DNA of 64,000 bases from Burkholderiales bacterium (GTDB lineage Bacteria; Pseudomonadota; Gammaproteobacteria; Burkholderiales; Burkholderiaceae): assembly GCA_021287185.1 (NCBI GenBank), contig JAJTAZ010000011.1:62001-126000 (forward strand), in the 5' to 3' direction. The notes below the pieces were generated by a model that worked only from the letters and a program-made list of their open reading frames with translations, made no database searches and was not told where the DNA came from. This document shows, in pieces, positions 30,353 to 39,895 of this stretch. The stretch's first letter is position 1; each line of letters begins with the position of its first letter. The translations under genes were made by a program, and so were the position numbers.

Positions 30353-31177
30353 ATGCCCTACCAATTGATTGCGCTACCGTGTCGCACCGATAATTATATT
30401 TGGTTGATTCACAATGACACCCACGCGTGGGTCATTGACCCATCTTTGGCCGCGCCCGTGCGTAATTATATCGTGCGACACAACTTGATACTTGCCGATA
30501 TTTTAATCACGCACCACCACCACGACCATGTTGAGGGCATCAGCGAACTCGCGCCATTGGTGACAGGCCGTATCATTGGCGACTCAGAGCGGATTGCTGG
30601 ACTAACCGAGCGCGTCCATGCGCCATGCCAGTTGATTCTATCCCACAGCGACATCATCGTGCAAGTGCTCCCCACCGCAGGGCATACGTTCGATCACGTC
30701 AGTTATTACTGCCCACATTTACTGCAAACTGGCGTGTTATTCTGCGGCGATACTTTATTTAGTGGCGGTTGTGGTCGGATATTCGATGGCACGCTACAGC
30801 AGTTATTTGACAGTTTCAAACGCATCATGCAATTGCCCGACGAAACACAAATTGCTTGTGCGCACGAATACACCGAAGCCAACTTAAACTTTGCTTTGGC
30901 AATTCAAAGCAGCCATTTGCCCACGCAGAACCATCTAAATCAGGTAAAATACGCGCGCGCAAATGGCTGGGCAAGTTTGCCCAGCACGCTGGCTGTTGAA
31001 AAGCGAATCAATCCTTATTGCCGCGCCATCATGGCACCGCAAGACTCAGATTGGAAAGCAGGATTAAAGGCATTGGCAGCTCAGTACGCACCCGATTTAG
31101 GCACAATAGATGTATCAGAGGAGGACTTGGCGTTCTCTTTATTTTCTTTGTGTCGGGCGTTAAAAAACAGGTTCTAA
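30353..31177 (+). CDS. gloB: Hydroxyacylglutathione hydrolase (glyoxalase II)
   Basis: GloB hydrolyses S-lactoylglutathione in methylglyoxal detoxification. The binuclear metal motif is ITHHHHDHVEGI (His54, His56, Asp58, His59). The other metal ligands are the His in AGHTFDHVSYY and the Asp in LFCGDTLFSGGCGRIFDGT, and the hydrolase motif CAHEYTEANLNFA follows. Length 274 against about 251 in E. coli. It is divergent from the methyltransferase gene and 129 bp upstream of mltD. Confidence 0.97.
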   Translation: MPYQLIALPCRTDNYIWLIHNDTHAWVIDPSLAAPVRNYIVRHNLILADILITHHHHDHVEGISELAPLVTGRIIGDSERIAGLTERVHAPCQLILSHSDIIVQVLPTAGHTFDHVSYYCPHLLQTGVLFCGDTLFSGGCGRIFDGTLQQLFDSFKRIMQLPDETQIACAHEYTEANLNFALAIQSSHLPTQNHLNQVKYARANGWASLPSTLAVEKRINPYCRAIMAPQDSDWKAGLKALAAQYAPDLGTIDVSEEDLAFSLFSLCRALKNRF

Positions 31178-31306
31178 GCCTGTTTGGACACCCATAATCA
31201 TAAATTTTTGAATCCGCTATTGACCACATAGAGCGTATTCAGAGTGTTTAATCCGTGAATCTACTTTGTCGAACAGGGTACACGTGATTAAATTGATAGG
31301 ACTTTT

Positions 31307-33745
31307 ATGTTACGAATTTTGACCAAGATGACCGAATGTCGTTGGATAAATACCGCAAAAAATATATTGATTTGCGCCAGCCTGTTGTTTGTGACCGCGT
31401 GTGCCACAGGCCCCAACGGACAAGGCAGTAACCCACACAGTGTCAAACCCATACACACCAACTCAAACGACATTTGGCAACGCATCCGTGACAACTACGG
31501 TATGCCAGACTTATACAACGATGAAGTGGCTGCCAAAGAGAGTTATTATGCTTCACGTGCCGATTATGTGGGGCGCATGACCGATCGTTCAGCTGATTTT
31601 CTGTATCTGATTATGAACGAAATTGAGCGTCGTCATATGCCGAGCGAATTGGCTTTATTGCCGTTTGTGGAGTCTGCTTTTGTAACTTCTGCCAAATCCT
31701 CAGCCAAAGCCTCAGGTTTGTGGCAGTTTATGCCATCCACAGGACGTGATTTTTCGCTCAATCAAAATCGTTTCAGTGACCAACGCAACGATGTCGTTGC
31801 CTCAACCGATGCCGCACTGACGTATTTACAAAGACTCCATGACCAGTTCGGTGATTGGCACTTGGCACTGGCGGCCTATAACTGGGGTGAGGGTAATGTG
31901 GCAAGAGCGGTGAAACGCTCTTACGCCGCTGGCGGTTCTGGCAGTTATCAAGACATCAAAATGCCTGCCGAGACGCGCCAATATGTGCCCAAATTGCAAG
32001 CGATTAAAAACATTGTTAGCAACCCCGCGCTGTACGGCATCACATTGCCCAACATCAGCAATCGCGCACGACACGAAGCCGTGATTGTGACTCGTGACAT
32101 TGATGTCAGTACCGCCGCTGAGTTGTCAGGCATGTCTGAGGAAGAATTTAAACGTTTGAATCCAGCCCACAAAAAACCTGTCATCGTTGCGGCAGTAGGC
32201 AGTAAAATTTTGGTGCCGACCGAACGTGCCAACGCCCTTCGCAGTGCTTTGTCCGACCATTCACGCCAGTTGGCATCATTGACCACGTACACCACATTCA
32301 GTTCGGAAAGCCTTGCCGACATTGCCAAAAAATATAACACCGATGAATATCGTTTGCGAGAGTTGAACAGCATTCCAGACAATCACAATTACATACAAGC
32401 CAACTCCACACTGATTGTTCCACGCATCAACAAAAACGATGAAATTCCGTATTTGGCACTGAACTCAACCGTGCGCTCCAGCACGGGCGGTGCGGGCTTT
32501 AATGATGGAATGGATCAAAACACAGGCATTTATTTGGCCAATACAACGTCCACAGCCACCCCTTCTAATACAGTGGCTCAAGCCGATACCATTCGTGCAC
32601 CGCAAAACACACTACAACGACTGATTAATCAAGACGCCAGCACAGGTTTGGTCGCACACCAAGACGATGCAGACAATCTGTCTGAATTGATTAAAAATCC
32701 GCCAAGCATCCCCGTAGCAAACCCTGTGATGGCCAGCAACACCTTCAACACCAGTGCCAACATCACACCCAAAGGTGAAAATACTGACAACAACGTTCCA
32801 GCGACTCCGCTCGCTATCCTTGATTCAACCCCTGCGCAACAGACACCCGAAACGGTAGATGTAGAGAATATTGTGGCAACCACCCAGACCGCAAATACAC
32901 TCAGCGCGCAGCCCATGGATGTGCCATCAACGCCCACATCTGCGATGAATAGTTCCGTGGTCATGAACACCTTGCAAAACGTGAACAGCACTGTGCCTTC
33001 AGCAACCGATTTACCCATTTTAGAAAACATTGGCAAGGCTGTGACTGAACCTCAACCGCTGCCACCTGTGATCACTTCCGTCATTCAGAATGACATTGCC
33101 AAAGCAGAAACCAAAATCAGCACAACCAACCCATCGCAAGTGGCGGTCAATCCGCAATCCAACGATACGGGCAAACGTTTGCTGACCCAAACCCCTGCGA
33201 CAAACCCATCCAAAACCGTGGTGAAAACCAGCAATCACATCAAATCACAAACTGCTCCGCTGAATGCCACAAACAAAGCCATCGAAACAGTCAAACCCAA
33301 ATCCAATGCAAAATGGGTTGAAGTAGAAAAAAACAAGGGCAAAGCAGTTGCTAAAAATAGTAGCAAACCCACAGTCAAAAAAGAAGACAGTCAAACCCTC
33401 GCCAAAGCCCCTTTAAAAGATAAAAAAGGCAAAAGCACCCCGTCAGCATCTGCGCAAAGTCCAACCGCTAAAAATAAAACCTCGCCGACAGTTGCACTCA
33501 GTAAATCAAAAACGAGTGAAAAACCAACAGTCGCAGCCACCAAAACGACTAAGGCAAACAATGCGCCCAAAGGACAAGACAAGCGCACGGCCGAATTGAC
33601 CAAAAAGGACAGTCAAACCAAGACTGCTGCTGCAAAATCATCGGCAAAAGCATCTGCCAAAACACCTGCTACTGTAACTACCACATCCAGTAAAAAAGAC
33701 AGCAAAACCCAAGCAGTTTCCACAACCAAAACCAAGAAGAAGTAA
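31307..33745 (+). CDS. mltD: Membrane-bound lytic murein transglycosylase D with unusually long C-terminal tail
   Basis: MltD is an outer-membrane lipoprotein that cleaves glycan strands of peptidoglycan. The signal ends at FVTAC with lipid Cys32. The catalytic SLT domain (about 110-215) has catalytic Glu122 in LLPFVESAF, then SGLWQFMPSTGRDF and AYNWGEGNVARA. One LysM-like module is at about 326-373. The remaining ~435 residues are low complexity, first Thr/Asn/Pro-rich and then strongly Lys-rich with SKKDSKT-type motifs. E. coli MltD has 452 residues, so this tail nearly doubles the length. RBS AGGA precedes the ATG. The gloB-mltD pairing is conserved. Confidence 0.95.
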   Translation: MLRILTKMTECRWINTAKNILICASLLFVTACATGPNGQGSNPHSVKPIHTNSNDIWQRIRDNYGMPDLYNDEVAAKESYYASRADYVGRMTDRSADFLYLIMNEIERRHMPSELALLPFVESAFVTSAKSSAKASGLWQFMPSTGRDFSLNQNRFSDQRNDVVASTDAALTYLQRLHDQFGDWHLALAAYNWGEGNVARAVKRSYAAGGSGSYQDIKMPAETRQYVPKLQAIKNIVSNPALYGITLPNISNRARHEAVIVTRDIDVSTAAELSGMSEEEFKRLNPAHKKPVIVAAVGSKILVPTERANALRSALSDHSRQLASLTTYTTFSSESLADIAKKYNTDEYRLRELNSIPDNHNYIQANSTLIVPRINKNDEIPYLALNSTVRSSTGGAGFNDGMDQNTGIYLANTTSTATPSNTVAQADTIRAPQNTLQRLINQDASTGLVAHQDDADNLSELIKNPPSIPVANPVMASNTFNTSANITPKGENTDNNVPATPLAILDSTPAQQTPETVDVENIVATTQTANTLSAQPMDVPSTPTSAMNSSVVMNTLQNVNSTVPSATDLPILENIGKAVTEPQPLPPVITSVIQNDIAKAETKISTTNPSQVAVNPQSNDTGKRLLTQTPATNPSKTVVKTSNHIKSQTAPLNATNKAIETVKPKSNAKWVEVEKNKGKAVAKNSSKPTVKKEDSQTLAKAPLKDKKGKSTPSASAQSPTAKNKTSPTVALSKSKTSEKPTVAATKTTKANNAPKGQDKRTAELTKKDSQTKTAAAKSSAKASAKTPATVTTTSSKKDSKTQAVSTTKTKKK

Positions 33746-33775
33746 TTCATCATTCATTCAAATTAGGAGAACCCC

Positions 33776-34561
33776 ATGGCATTTTTACAAGGAAAACGCA
33801 TCCTCATCACTGGCGTATTGTCGAATCGCTCGATTGCTTATGGCATTGCGCAGGCTTGTCACCGCGAGGGTGCTGAGTTGGCATTCACTTACGTCGGCGA
33901 GCGTTTTAAAGACCGCATCACCGAGTTCGCTCATGAGTTTGGCTCAAATTTAGTGTTTGAATGTGATGTCGGTGATGATGCACAAATTGAATCGGTCTTT
34001 GCTCAATTGCGCAATACTTGGCCGCAACTGGACGGCTTGGTACACGCGATTGGTTTTGCGCCAAAAGAAGCCATTGCAGGCGACTTCCTCGAAGGTTTGA
34101 GCCGCGAAGCTTTCAACATCGCACACGACATTTCTGCCTACAGCTTCCCAGCATTGGCCAAAGCCGCGCAGCCCATGCTTTCTGAGCGCTCGGCTTTACT
34201 GACCCTGACTTATTTGGGCGCAGTAAAAGTCGTGCCCAATTACAACACCATGGGTTTGGCAAAAGCCTCCCTCGAAGCGTCTGTGCGCTATTTGGCAAAC
34301 AGTTTGGGACCCAAAGGCACTCGCGTCAATGGCATTTCCGCAGGCCCGATTCGCACCCTCGCCGCCAAAGGCATCAAAGGCTTTGACAAAATTTTATCCG
34401 AGGTTGAAGCCTCTGCGCCGATTCGCCGCAACGTGACGATTGAAGATGTGGGCAATGCCGCAGCGTTTTTACTCTCAGACTTGGCATCGGGCATCACAGG
34501 CGAAATCACTTATGTCGATGGTGGTTTTAGCCAAGTGGTCGGCGGCATGGATTTTGCATAA
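33776..34561 (+). CDS. fabI: Enoyl-[acyl-carrier-protein] reductase (NADH), FabI type
   Basis: FabI reduces trans-2-enoyl-ACP in the last step of each fatty-acid elongation cycle and is the target of triclosan. The N-terminus [20 protein letters not shown] is the FabI form of the nucleotide-binding loop. The catalytic pair is Tyr156 and Lys163 in [14 protein letters not shown], exactly the E. coli numbering. Length 261, normal. AGGAGA is before the ATG; the gene follows mltD by 30 bp and ends in a strong terminator. Confidence 0.98.
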   Translation: MAFLQGKRILITGVLSNRSIAYGIAQACHREGAELAFTYVGERFKDRITEFAHEFGSNLVFECDVGDDAQIESVFAQLRNTWPQLDGLVHAIGFAPKEAIAGDFLEGLSREAFNIAHDISAYSFPALAKAAQPMLSERSALLTLTYLGAVKVVPNYNTMGLAKASLEASVRYLANSLGPKGTRVNGISAGPIRTLAAKGIKGFDKILSEVEASAPIRRNVTIEDVGNAAAFLLSDLASGITGEITYVDGGFSQVVGGMDFA

Positions 34562-34581
34562 TTTTTACTGATGCACCCATC

Positions 34582-34611
34582 AAAAAGGCGAACATGAGTG
34601 TTCGCCTTTTT
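34582..34611. terminator. Bidirectional terminator between fabI and an MFS gene
   Basis: A perfect 13-bp stem AAAAAGGCGAACA / TGTTCGCCTTTTT with a TGAG loop sits between convergent genes; both strands have a T-run. Confidence 0.93.
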
Positions 34612-34613
34612 AA

Positions 34614-35900
34614 TTAGTTCGACTGCCAAACATTGCGACAGCGCGTTTCACGCAACCACCATGTGGACAACGCACCCAAAACCGCCATCAGGGTCATCAC
34701 TGCCATGCCATATTGCCAAGTGCGCACATCATAAGCACGTGCGCCACCGAGCATTTGACCTGCCCAACCCCAATCCATCACCCAACCAACAAAGGGTTGC
34801 ATCAGTGCGGTTGCAAGAAACCCGCCCATATTCGCCACACTGGTCGACATCCCAGATAATTTGGGGGCATTGACCTCTTTGGCACATGCCCAAGTCAAAC
34901 TAAAACCTGAGGTCAATACGCCCAGCCCCACAAACAGTGCGTATGAGAGCGCAACAGGCAAAGCCACGCACGAGAGCAATACCAACCACATCGCCGCGTA
35001 TAGATGCGACACAACCATCATCACGGGTTTGCGCCGCCCCAAACGGTCAGACAATGAACCGATAAAAAAGCAGCCGACTGCAAAGCCTAAAGCCCACAGC
35101 GACAAGTGAAAAGAAGCGGTGACTTTGCTCATACCGTGCACCTGCATCAGGTACGGCGCGCCCCACAGTCCAACAAAGGTAAAAAAAGAACCAGAAATCC
35201 CCGCGTTGATGAGCAATGCGGGCAAGGTATCTCGATTACCGATCACCGACTTTAAACCCTGCCAAGCCTGCGTGAAACTCATGGCGGATGGTTTTTCGCC
35301 AGATGCTATAGAAGATTGAGGCGAGTCGCGCACCACCCACCAACACAAACCACCCAGCACCAGCGAAATTATGCCGACAGCGACAAACACCGAACGCCAA
35401 CCGACCATTTGCGCGGTTGCTGACAATGGCGAACCTGCCAGTACCGAACCCAAATTGCCAATCAGCAAACACACCCCGACCATGGTCGCAAAACGGTTTT
35501 CCTCAAACCACACAGCAATCAATTTAAGCATCGCCACAAACGTCACCGATACACCCAAACCAATCAACGTGCGCCCGACCAGTGCCCAAGCAAATGTCGG
35601 CGCAAAACCAAACAGCAAACTGCCGATGCCGCCCACCAAGCCGCCCATCGCGAGTATGCGTCGAGGCCCCAAGGTATCCACCAGCACACCCGTGGGAATT
35701 TGCGTCAAGGTATACACGTAAAAATAGGTTGAAGCCAACGCGCCCAACGAAGCCGCAGAGGTCTGAAAGGTACTCGCCAAATCCTGTGCAATGCCTGCGG
35801 GTGCAAAGCGTTGGAAAAACGACAGGATATAACCAACTGCGACGACTGCCAAGGCAAGCCAGCGATGCTTCTTTTGTTCGTTTGTCAGTTGTAAATTCAT
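34614..35900 (-). CDS. Major facilitator superfamily transporter
   Basis: A 428-residue permease with about twelve hydrophobic segments. The first helix region reads ALAVVAVGYILSFFQRFAPAG, a form seen in MFS nitrate/anion-type permeases. TQIPTGVLVDTLGPRR is the loop 2-3 motif (GxLxDxxGxR). The start at ATG 35900 (MNLQLT) overlaps the stop of the nucleosidase gene by four bases (ATGA); an in-frame ATG 18 bases earlier would lie inside that gene. Coupling to a nucleosidase suggests a nucleobase or adenosyl-product transporter (inference); substrate unproven. Confidence 0.88.
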   Translation of the reverse strand: MNLQLTNEQKKHRWLALAVVAVGYILSFFQRFAPAGIAQDLASTFQTSAASLGALASTYFYVYTLTQIPTGVLVDTLGPRRILAMGGLVGGIGSLLFGFAPTFAWALVGRTLIGLGVSVTFVAMLKLIAVWFEENRFATMVGVCLLIGNLGSVLAGSPLSATAQMVGWRSVFVAVGIISLVLGGLCWWVVRDSPQSSIASGEKPSAMSFTQAWQGLKSVIGNRDTLPALLINAGISGSFFTFVGLWGAPYLMQVHGMSKVTASFHLSLWALGFAVGCFFIGSLSDRLGRRKPVMMVVSHLYAAMWLVLLSCVALPVALSYALFVGLGVLTSGFSLTWACAKEVNAPKLSGMSTSVANMGGFLATALMQPFVGWVMDWGWAGQMLGGARAYDVRTWQYGMAVMTLMAVLGALSTWWLRETRCRNVWQSN

Positions 35901-36469
35901 TCGATGTCCATCGCCCATTGCTTGAAAAAATGCTGCAAACCAAGGTTCGCATCGCGCAACTTATCTTCCCAGTGTTTGACCGAATTCTCGCCGATGGTAT
36001 CGGTGATGTATTTAACTGACAAAAGTGGAATACCTTTACGCTGACACAATGCCGCCACGGCAAAATTTTCCATATCCACCACATCGGCATGCTCAATCCA
36101 TTCGGTCACAAACGAATCGCCCGTGTTACATGTATGCATGATGTCAGTATCTGCAAAATGCGCACAGACGGGGAGTTGACGCACTTGTTCAAAAAAATCA
36201 TGCTGGTAATCCACACCAAATTCTTTGACGCGCACCATATCGCGGTCATAAAAACGCGAGCACATCAAAATGCTGTCCACCGCATGGTGGGTTGAGCCTG
36301 CCGTACCGACATTCAGTACCACGTCCGGTATGGCTTGCACCATTGCTTCGTACACCGCCAAAGCAGCATTCACTTTGCCTATTCCTGTCGGGCAATAACG
36401 CACGGTGCAGTTGGGCAAACGCACATCAATTTTTTCTGCCTCGATGGCATAGGTCAGCAACACATTCAT
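35897..36469 (-). CDS. MTA/SAH-nucleosidase-like phosphorylase superfamily protein
   Basis: A 190-residue protein of the PNP/UDP phosphorylase superfamily, shorter than typical MtnN (~230). The start MNVLLTYAIEAEKIDVRL is family-like. LNVGTAGST matches the conserved nucleoside-binding GSAG region, and DMENFAVAALCQRKGIPLLSVKYITDTI matches DMESAAIAQVC plus the catalytic-Asp region. It may hydrolyse 5-methylthioadenosine, S-adenosylhomocysteine or a related nucleoside. Start is ATG 36469; the in-frame ATG at 36541 would lie within the terminator hairpin. Translationally coupled to the MFS gene that follows. Confidence 0.83.
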   Translation of the reverse strand: MNVLLTYAIEAEKIDVRLPNCTVRYCPTGIGKVNAALAVYEAMVQAIPDVVLNVGTAGSTHHAVDSILMCSRFYDRDMVRVKEFGVDYQHDFFEQVRQLPVCAHFADTDIMHTCNTGDSFVTEWIEHADVVDMENFAVAALCQRKGIPLLSVKYITDTIGENSVKHWEDKLRDANLGLQHFFKQWAMDIE

Positions 36470-36527
36470 GTCAATTTCTCTAAATTTAAGGTGTGCACTA
36501 TAACCCAAAATTCTTACATCAAGCCAC

Positions 36528-36554
36528 AAAAAAGGGCGCATAGTGCGCCCTTTT
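36528..36554 (-). terminator. Intrinsic terminator between desaturase-like and nucleosidase genes
   Basis: A stem AAAAGGGCGCA / TGCGCCCTTTT with a three-base loop; on the minus strand it follows the sterol-desaturase-like gene, ending in a T-run. Confidence 0.85.
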
Positions 36555-36580
36555 AATAATAATGGTTGAATATCTTTTGT

Positions 36581-37480
36581 TTACATAGGATGCTGCGTAT
36601 TCCAAATCGCCTGCATTTGCGCGCTGGTTTGTTTGCTGCCGTCGTGGCTCCAACCTGGCGGGCCAAACACATACATCCAACGTTGCCCGATGGTCAAATT
36701 GGGCTGTGTCACATCACGCAAAATAGCGGCAAATTCACTGAGCATCATGCGCACAGGATTGCGCGACACAATCGGGGAAACCAACCCAAAACGAATGGGC
36801 TCAGGATCACGCCCTTCTCGTTCAAACGTGCCGAACATTTTGTCCCACCAAATAAACAACATCCCCATGTTTTTATCTAAGTAGGGCGTATTGCTCGCAT
36901 GGTGCACCCGATGATGTGATGGGGTCACCATGAATTTTTCCAAAAAACCCAATTGATTTATGGTTTGCGTGTGCACCAAATTGCCATAAATTTGGGTGGC
37001 GGCATACATAAACATGATGTGCAACGGCTCAAAACCCAAAAAAGCCAAGGGCATGAAATAGACATAACGGTACAAAGGCTGAAACACCGATGAGCGAAAG
37101 CCTGTGGTCAAATTGTAGTGTTCAGAATTGTGGTGGGTGATGTGTACCGCCCAACCCAAACGCACCCGATGATCAACGGTGTGTTGCGTCCAATACGCCA
37201 AATCCTGTAACAACAGCAATGCCAACCAGTACAACCACACGGGCGCAATCACCATGATTTTGTACTGATAACACCATGTCAAAACCGCAAACGAAAATAC
37301 CTTCATCAGCATGTCCAACGAAATATTGCACAAGGCAAAAAACGCGCTGGTCAGGCTGTCACGTAAAGTATATAGGCGAATGCCTTTTAAGTTTGAATAC
37401 AGCAATTCCGCCAAAATCAGCACCACAAAAAAAGGGACGCTGGCGCGATACAATACTTCTTGATTCAGAATCGAATCCAT
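36581..37480 (-). CDS. Sterol desaturase / fatty acid hydroxylase family protein
   Basis: A 299-residue integral membrane di-iron oxygenase. The three His clusters are HTVDH, HITHHNSEHYN and HHRVHHASN, as required for the di-iron centre. There are about five hydrophobic segments. The start is ATG 37480 with GGAG six bases upstream; the in-frame TTG before it is too near the Shine-Dalgarno. Family members hydroxylate or desaturate lipids, carotenoids or sterol-like molecules; the substrate here is unknown. The N-terminal LLYSNLKGIRLYTLRDSLTS segment occurs in bacterial members of the family. Confidence 0.93.
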   Translation of the reverse strand: MDSILNQEVLYRASVPFFVVLILAELLYSNLKGIRLYTLRDSLTSAFFALCNISLDMLMKVFSFAVLTWCYQYKIMVIAPVWLYWLALLLLQDLAYWTQHTVDHRVRLGWAVHITHHNSEHYNLTTGFRSSVFQPLYRYVYFMPLAFLGFEPLHIMFMYAATQIYGNLVHTQTINQLGFLEKFMVTPSHHRVHHASNTPYLDKNMGMLFIWWDKMFGTFEREGRDPEPIRFGLVSPIVSRNPVRMMLSEFAAILRDVTQPNLTIGQRWMYVFGPPGWSHDGSKQTSAQMQAIWNTQHPM

Positions 37481-37566
37481 CAACTGCTCCGAAAAAATCC
37501 AATCACATATTCTGTTTGTCTGTATCGTCTTTGCCCAATGTCTGAGTAGACAACATGGGCTTATTT

Positions 37567-38631
37567 TTACGCATTGGTTTGTGCTTGAGGCGTTTGCGCA
37601 TCTGTTGTATCGTCGCTTTCGTCTTTAGACGGCTGATGATGAGGCTCGTTCACGATGACCTCCTCATGCGCCAATACTTCTTCCACTGTGTGATTGGCTC
37701 CCCCACCAACGGCTGAGCTGCCCACACCGACCGCGGCGGCCGAAATCGCTTGCGCAAAACGCTCACCTCGCGTGGGTTTGTGGGGGTGTGCGGCCTCATC
37801 AGGCACGGCGGTCACACTGGCGTTCATTTCATACTCGCCTTGCTCACCTACTGAATTCGGCGACGTGGGTGCAACTGGGTTGGCTGATGATGCACTGGGC
37901 GGCGTTGTTCCACCATTTTTTTTGCGCCACAAGAACCACACGGCCAATGCCAATAAAGCCAATACCAAAATAACAAACAACCAAGTACCACTGCTGGCAG
38001 TTGTTTTCTTGGTCACAATCACATACGAGGGCTTATCGGCAATGTCCATAAAATTAATGGTCATTTCTTTGCCCATATTTTTGACGGGTTGTCCATCTAC
38101 ACTGACGATTTCGTTGGCAAAATTCACTTTCAAAACAATGCTCAAACCCTCTTTCGCGTACATCTCACGGCGTGCGCTTTGCAGAGGCAACAAGGTCGGG
38201 ACACCCGCGGCAATCAATGAACCTTGGTCCGCATTGCGTTGAACCATACTTTTCAAATCAGTGACTTCAGCAAAAAACTTAACCGCATCAAAACTCAATT
38301 CTTGAGTGGCCTCATTAAAAGTCACGCCCGTCGGTTTATCCAACTCATCGGTCATTTTGTATCTGAGCAAGCCGTCATCTTCGCATTTAAAGTTGGGGCT
38401 GTTGCTCACAAAGATTTTGCAATCAAAGCCTTCCATGCGATCAGACAACGCTGGATTTTGATTTTTGATGTTATTAAACACCTTGGAAAAATCATAGGTG
38501 GTTACGACTTTGACATGTCCTTTGGCATCCACATCGGCTTGCCCCTTGATTTCCACACACGCAAACACCGCACACGCAGCGCTCAACAACGCCATCCGTT
38601 TGCCCCAAATCATCCATTTTTTAGTATTCAT
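37567..38631 (-). CDS. Membrane-anchored extracytoplasmic protein, uncharacterised
   Basis: No family was recognised with confidence. The ATG at 38631 is preferred because GAGGA sits just before it; an earlier in-frame ATG overlaps that Shine-Dalgarno. The N-terminus (MNTKKWMIWGKRMALLSAACAVFAC) is a signal or lipoprotein-like segment. Residues about 27-210 form a beta-rich domain with two Cys (71 and 83) that could be disulfide-bonded. A single transmembrane segment is at about 217-235 (TWLFVILVLALLALAVWFLW), followed by RKKN and a ~118-residue Pro/Ser/Glu-rich cytoplasmic tail. The layout resembles LppM-like proteins. It lies downstream of glyQ and a tusA-like gene. Confidence 0.78.
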   Translation of the reverse strand: MNTKKWMIWGKRMALLSAACAVFACVEIKGQADVDAKGHVKVVTTYDFSKVFNNIKNQNPALSDRMEGFDCKIFVSNSPNFKCEDDGLLRYKMTDELDKPTGVTFNEATQELSFDAVKFFAEVTDLKSMVQRNADQGSLIAAGVPTLLPLQSARREMYAKEGLSIVLKVNFANEIVSVDGQPVKNMGKEMTINFMDIADKPSYVIVTKKTTASSGTWLFVILVLALLALAVWFLWRKKNGGTTPPSASSANPVAPTSPNSVGEQGEYEMNASVTAVPDEAAHPHKPTRGERFAQAISAAAVGVGSSAVGGGANHTVEEVLAHEEVIVNEPHHQPSKDESDDTTDAQTPQAQTNA

Positions 38632-38664
38632 TGTGTTCCTCATCTGCTGCTGATTTTCAAAGTG

Positions 38665-38931
38665 TTACGGCTTGCGTGCAATCCAGTGTTGCGCAGACAC
38701 GCCATCATCGGATGGAGACTGTGCCAACAGAACATGCCCCGTTTGTTTGCAAAATACCGCCAAATCATCCACCGCTGCGGGATCTGTGGTGGTGACTTTT
38801 AAAATGGCACCCGCTTGCATCTGCGCCAGTGCTTTTTTGGTGCGTAAAATCGGCATCGGACAACGCAAACCCGACAAATCCTCAGTGCGTGCCACTTGAG
38901 CATCCAATTCGGTTATTTGAGTTGCTGTCAT
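38665..38931 (-). CDS. TusA/SirA-family sulfurtransferase-like protein
   Basis: An 88-residue protein with LDAQVARTEDLSGLRCPMPILRTKKALAQM, the Cys-Pro motif (CPMP) of TusA/SirA/YedF-type sulfur carriers. The conserved Cys normally carries persulfide sulfur in thiouridine synthesis or related sulfur relay. The start at ATG 38931 lies one base after the glyQ stop; longer in-frame starts would overlap glyQ and are rejected. Tight coupling to glyQ suggests a shared transcript. Confidence 0.9.
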   Translation of the reverse strand: MTATQITELDAQVARTEDLSGLRCPMPILRTKKALAQMQAGAILKVTTTDPAAVDDLAVFCKQTGHVLLAQSPSDDGVSAQHWIARKP

Positions 38932-38932
38932 A

Positions 38933-39895
38933 TCACGCCACAAATTCAATCGGTTCTGGACGCATCGGGAAGCCCAAGGCTTCGCGTGATTCATAATAGG
39001 CTTGCGCAACCTTGCGCGACAAATTACGAATTCGTCCGATGTATGCCGCGCGTTCGGTCACTGAAATTGCACCGCGTGCATCCAATAAATTAAAGGTGTG
39101 CCCAGCCTTGAGCACCTGCTCGTAGGCGGGTAGCGCCAATTTGCGCGCACCTTCAATCGGTTCACCCGTATCGGGATTCTCACCCATGAGCAATTTGGCT
39201 TGGCGCTCATAGTCTGTAAAATGCTGGAACAACACTTCGGCATTGGCATATTCAAAATTGTAAGTTGATTGCTCCACTTCGTTTTGGTGAAACACATCGC
39301 CATAGGTCAATTCACGGGTCACGCCATTTTCTTCCCAACGGGTCCAAACCAAGTCATATACATTCTCAACTTTTTGCAAATACATGGCCAAACGTTCAAT
39401 CCCGTAGGTGATTTCGCCCAACACGGGTTTGCAATCAATCCCGCCAACCTGTTGAAAATACGTGAACTGCGTGACTTCCATGCCATTGAGCCAAACCTCC
39501 CAACCCAAGCCCCACGCGCCAAGGGTTGGGTTTTCCCAATCATCTTCAACAAAGCGCACATCATTTTCGTTTAAATCCAAACCCAGCGCACGCAATGAAC
39601 CCAAGTACAAATCCAAGATATTTTCAGGCGCAGGTTTGAGCACCACTTGGTACTGATAATAATGCTGCAAGCGGTTGGGATTCTCGCCATAGCGACCGTC
39701 TTTCGGGCGACGTGAGGGTTGCACATACGCCGCACGCCAATGCTCAGGGCCAATTGCTCGTAAAAAAGTGGCGGTGTGGCTCGTGCCCGCGCCCACCTCC
39801 AAATCGTAAGGTTGCAAAAGCGCGCAACCTTGCGCATTCCAATAATTTTGCAAAATCAAAATGGTTTCTTGAAATGTTTGTACCGCTTGCGTCAT
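38933..39895 (-). CDS. glyQ: Glycyl-tRNA synthetase alpha subunit
   Basis: The alpha subunit of the heterotetrameric glycyl-tRNA synthetase carries the class II active site. It has [72 protein letters not shown] and [24 protein letters not shown]. The start at ATG 39895 (MTQAV) has AAGGA five bases before it; the ATG two codons earlier overlaps the Shine-Dalgarno. 320 residues, slightly over the usual 303. The beta subunit glyS, normally next, is not found downstream; a tusA-like gene takes its place. Confidence 0.97.
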   Translation of the reverse strand: MTQAVQTFQETILILQNYWNAQGCALLQPYDLEVGAGTSHTATFLRAIGPEHWRAAYVQPSRRPKDGRYGENPNRLQHYYQYQVVLKPAPENILDLYLGSLRALGLDLNENDVRFVEDDWENPTLGAWGLGWEVWLNGMEVTQFTYFQQVGGIDCKPVLGEITYGIERLAMYLQKVENVYDLVWTRWEENGVTRELTYGDVFHQNEVEQSTYNFEYANAEVLFQHFTDYERQAKLLMGENPDTGEPIEGARKLALPAYEQVLKAGHTFNLLDARGAISVTERAAYIGRIRNLSRKVAQAYYESREALGFPMRPEPIEFVA

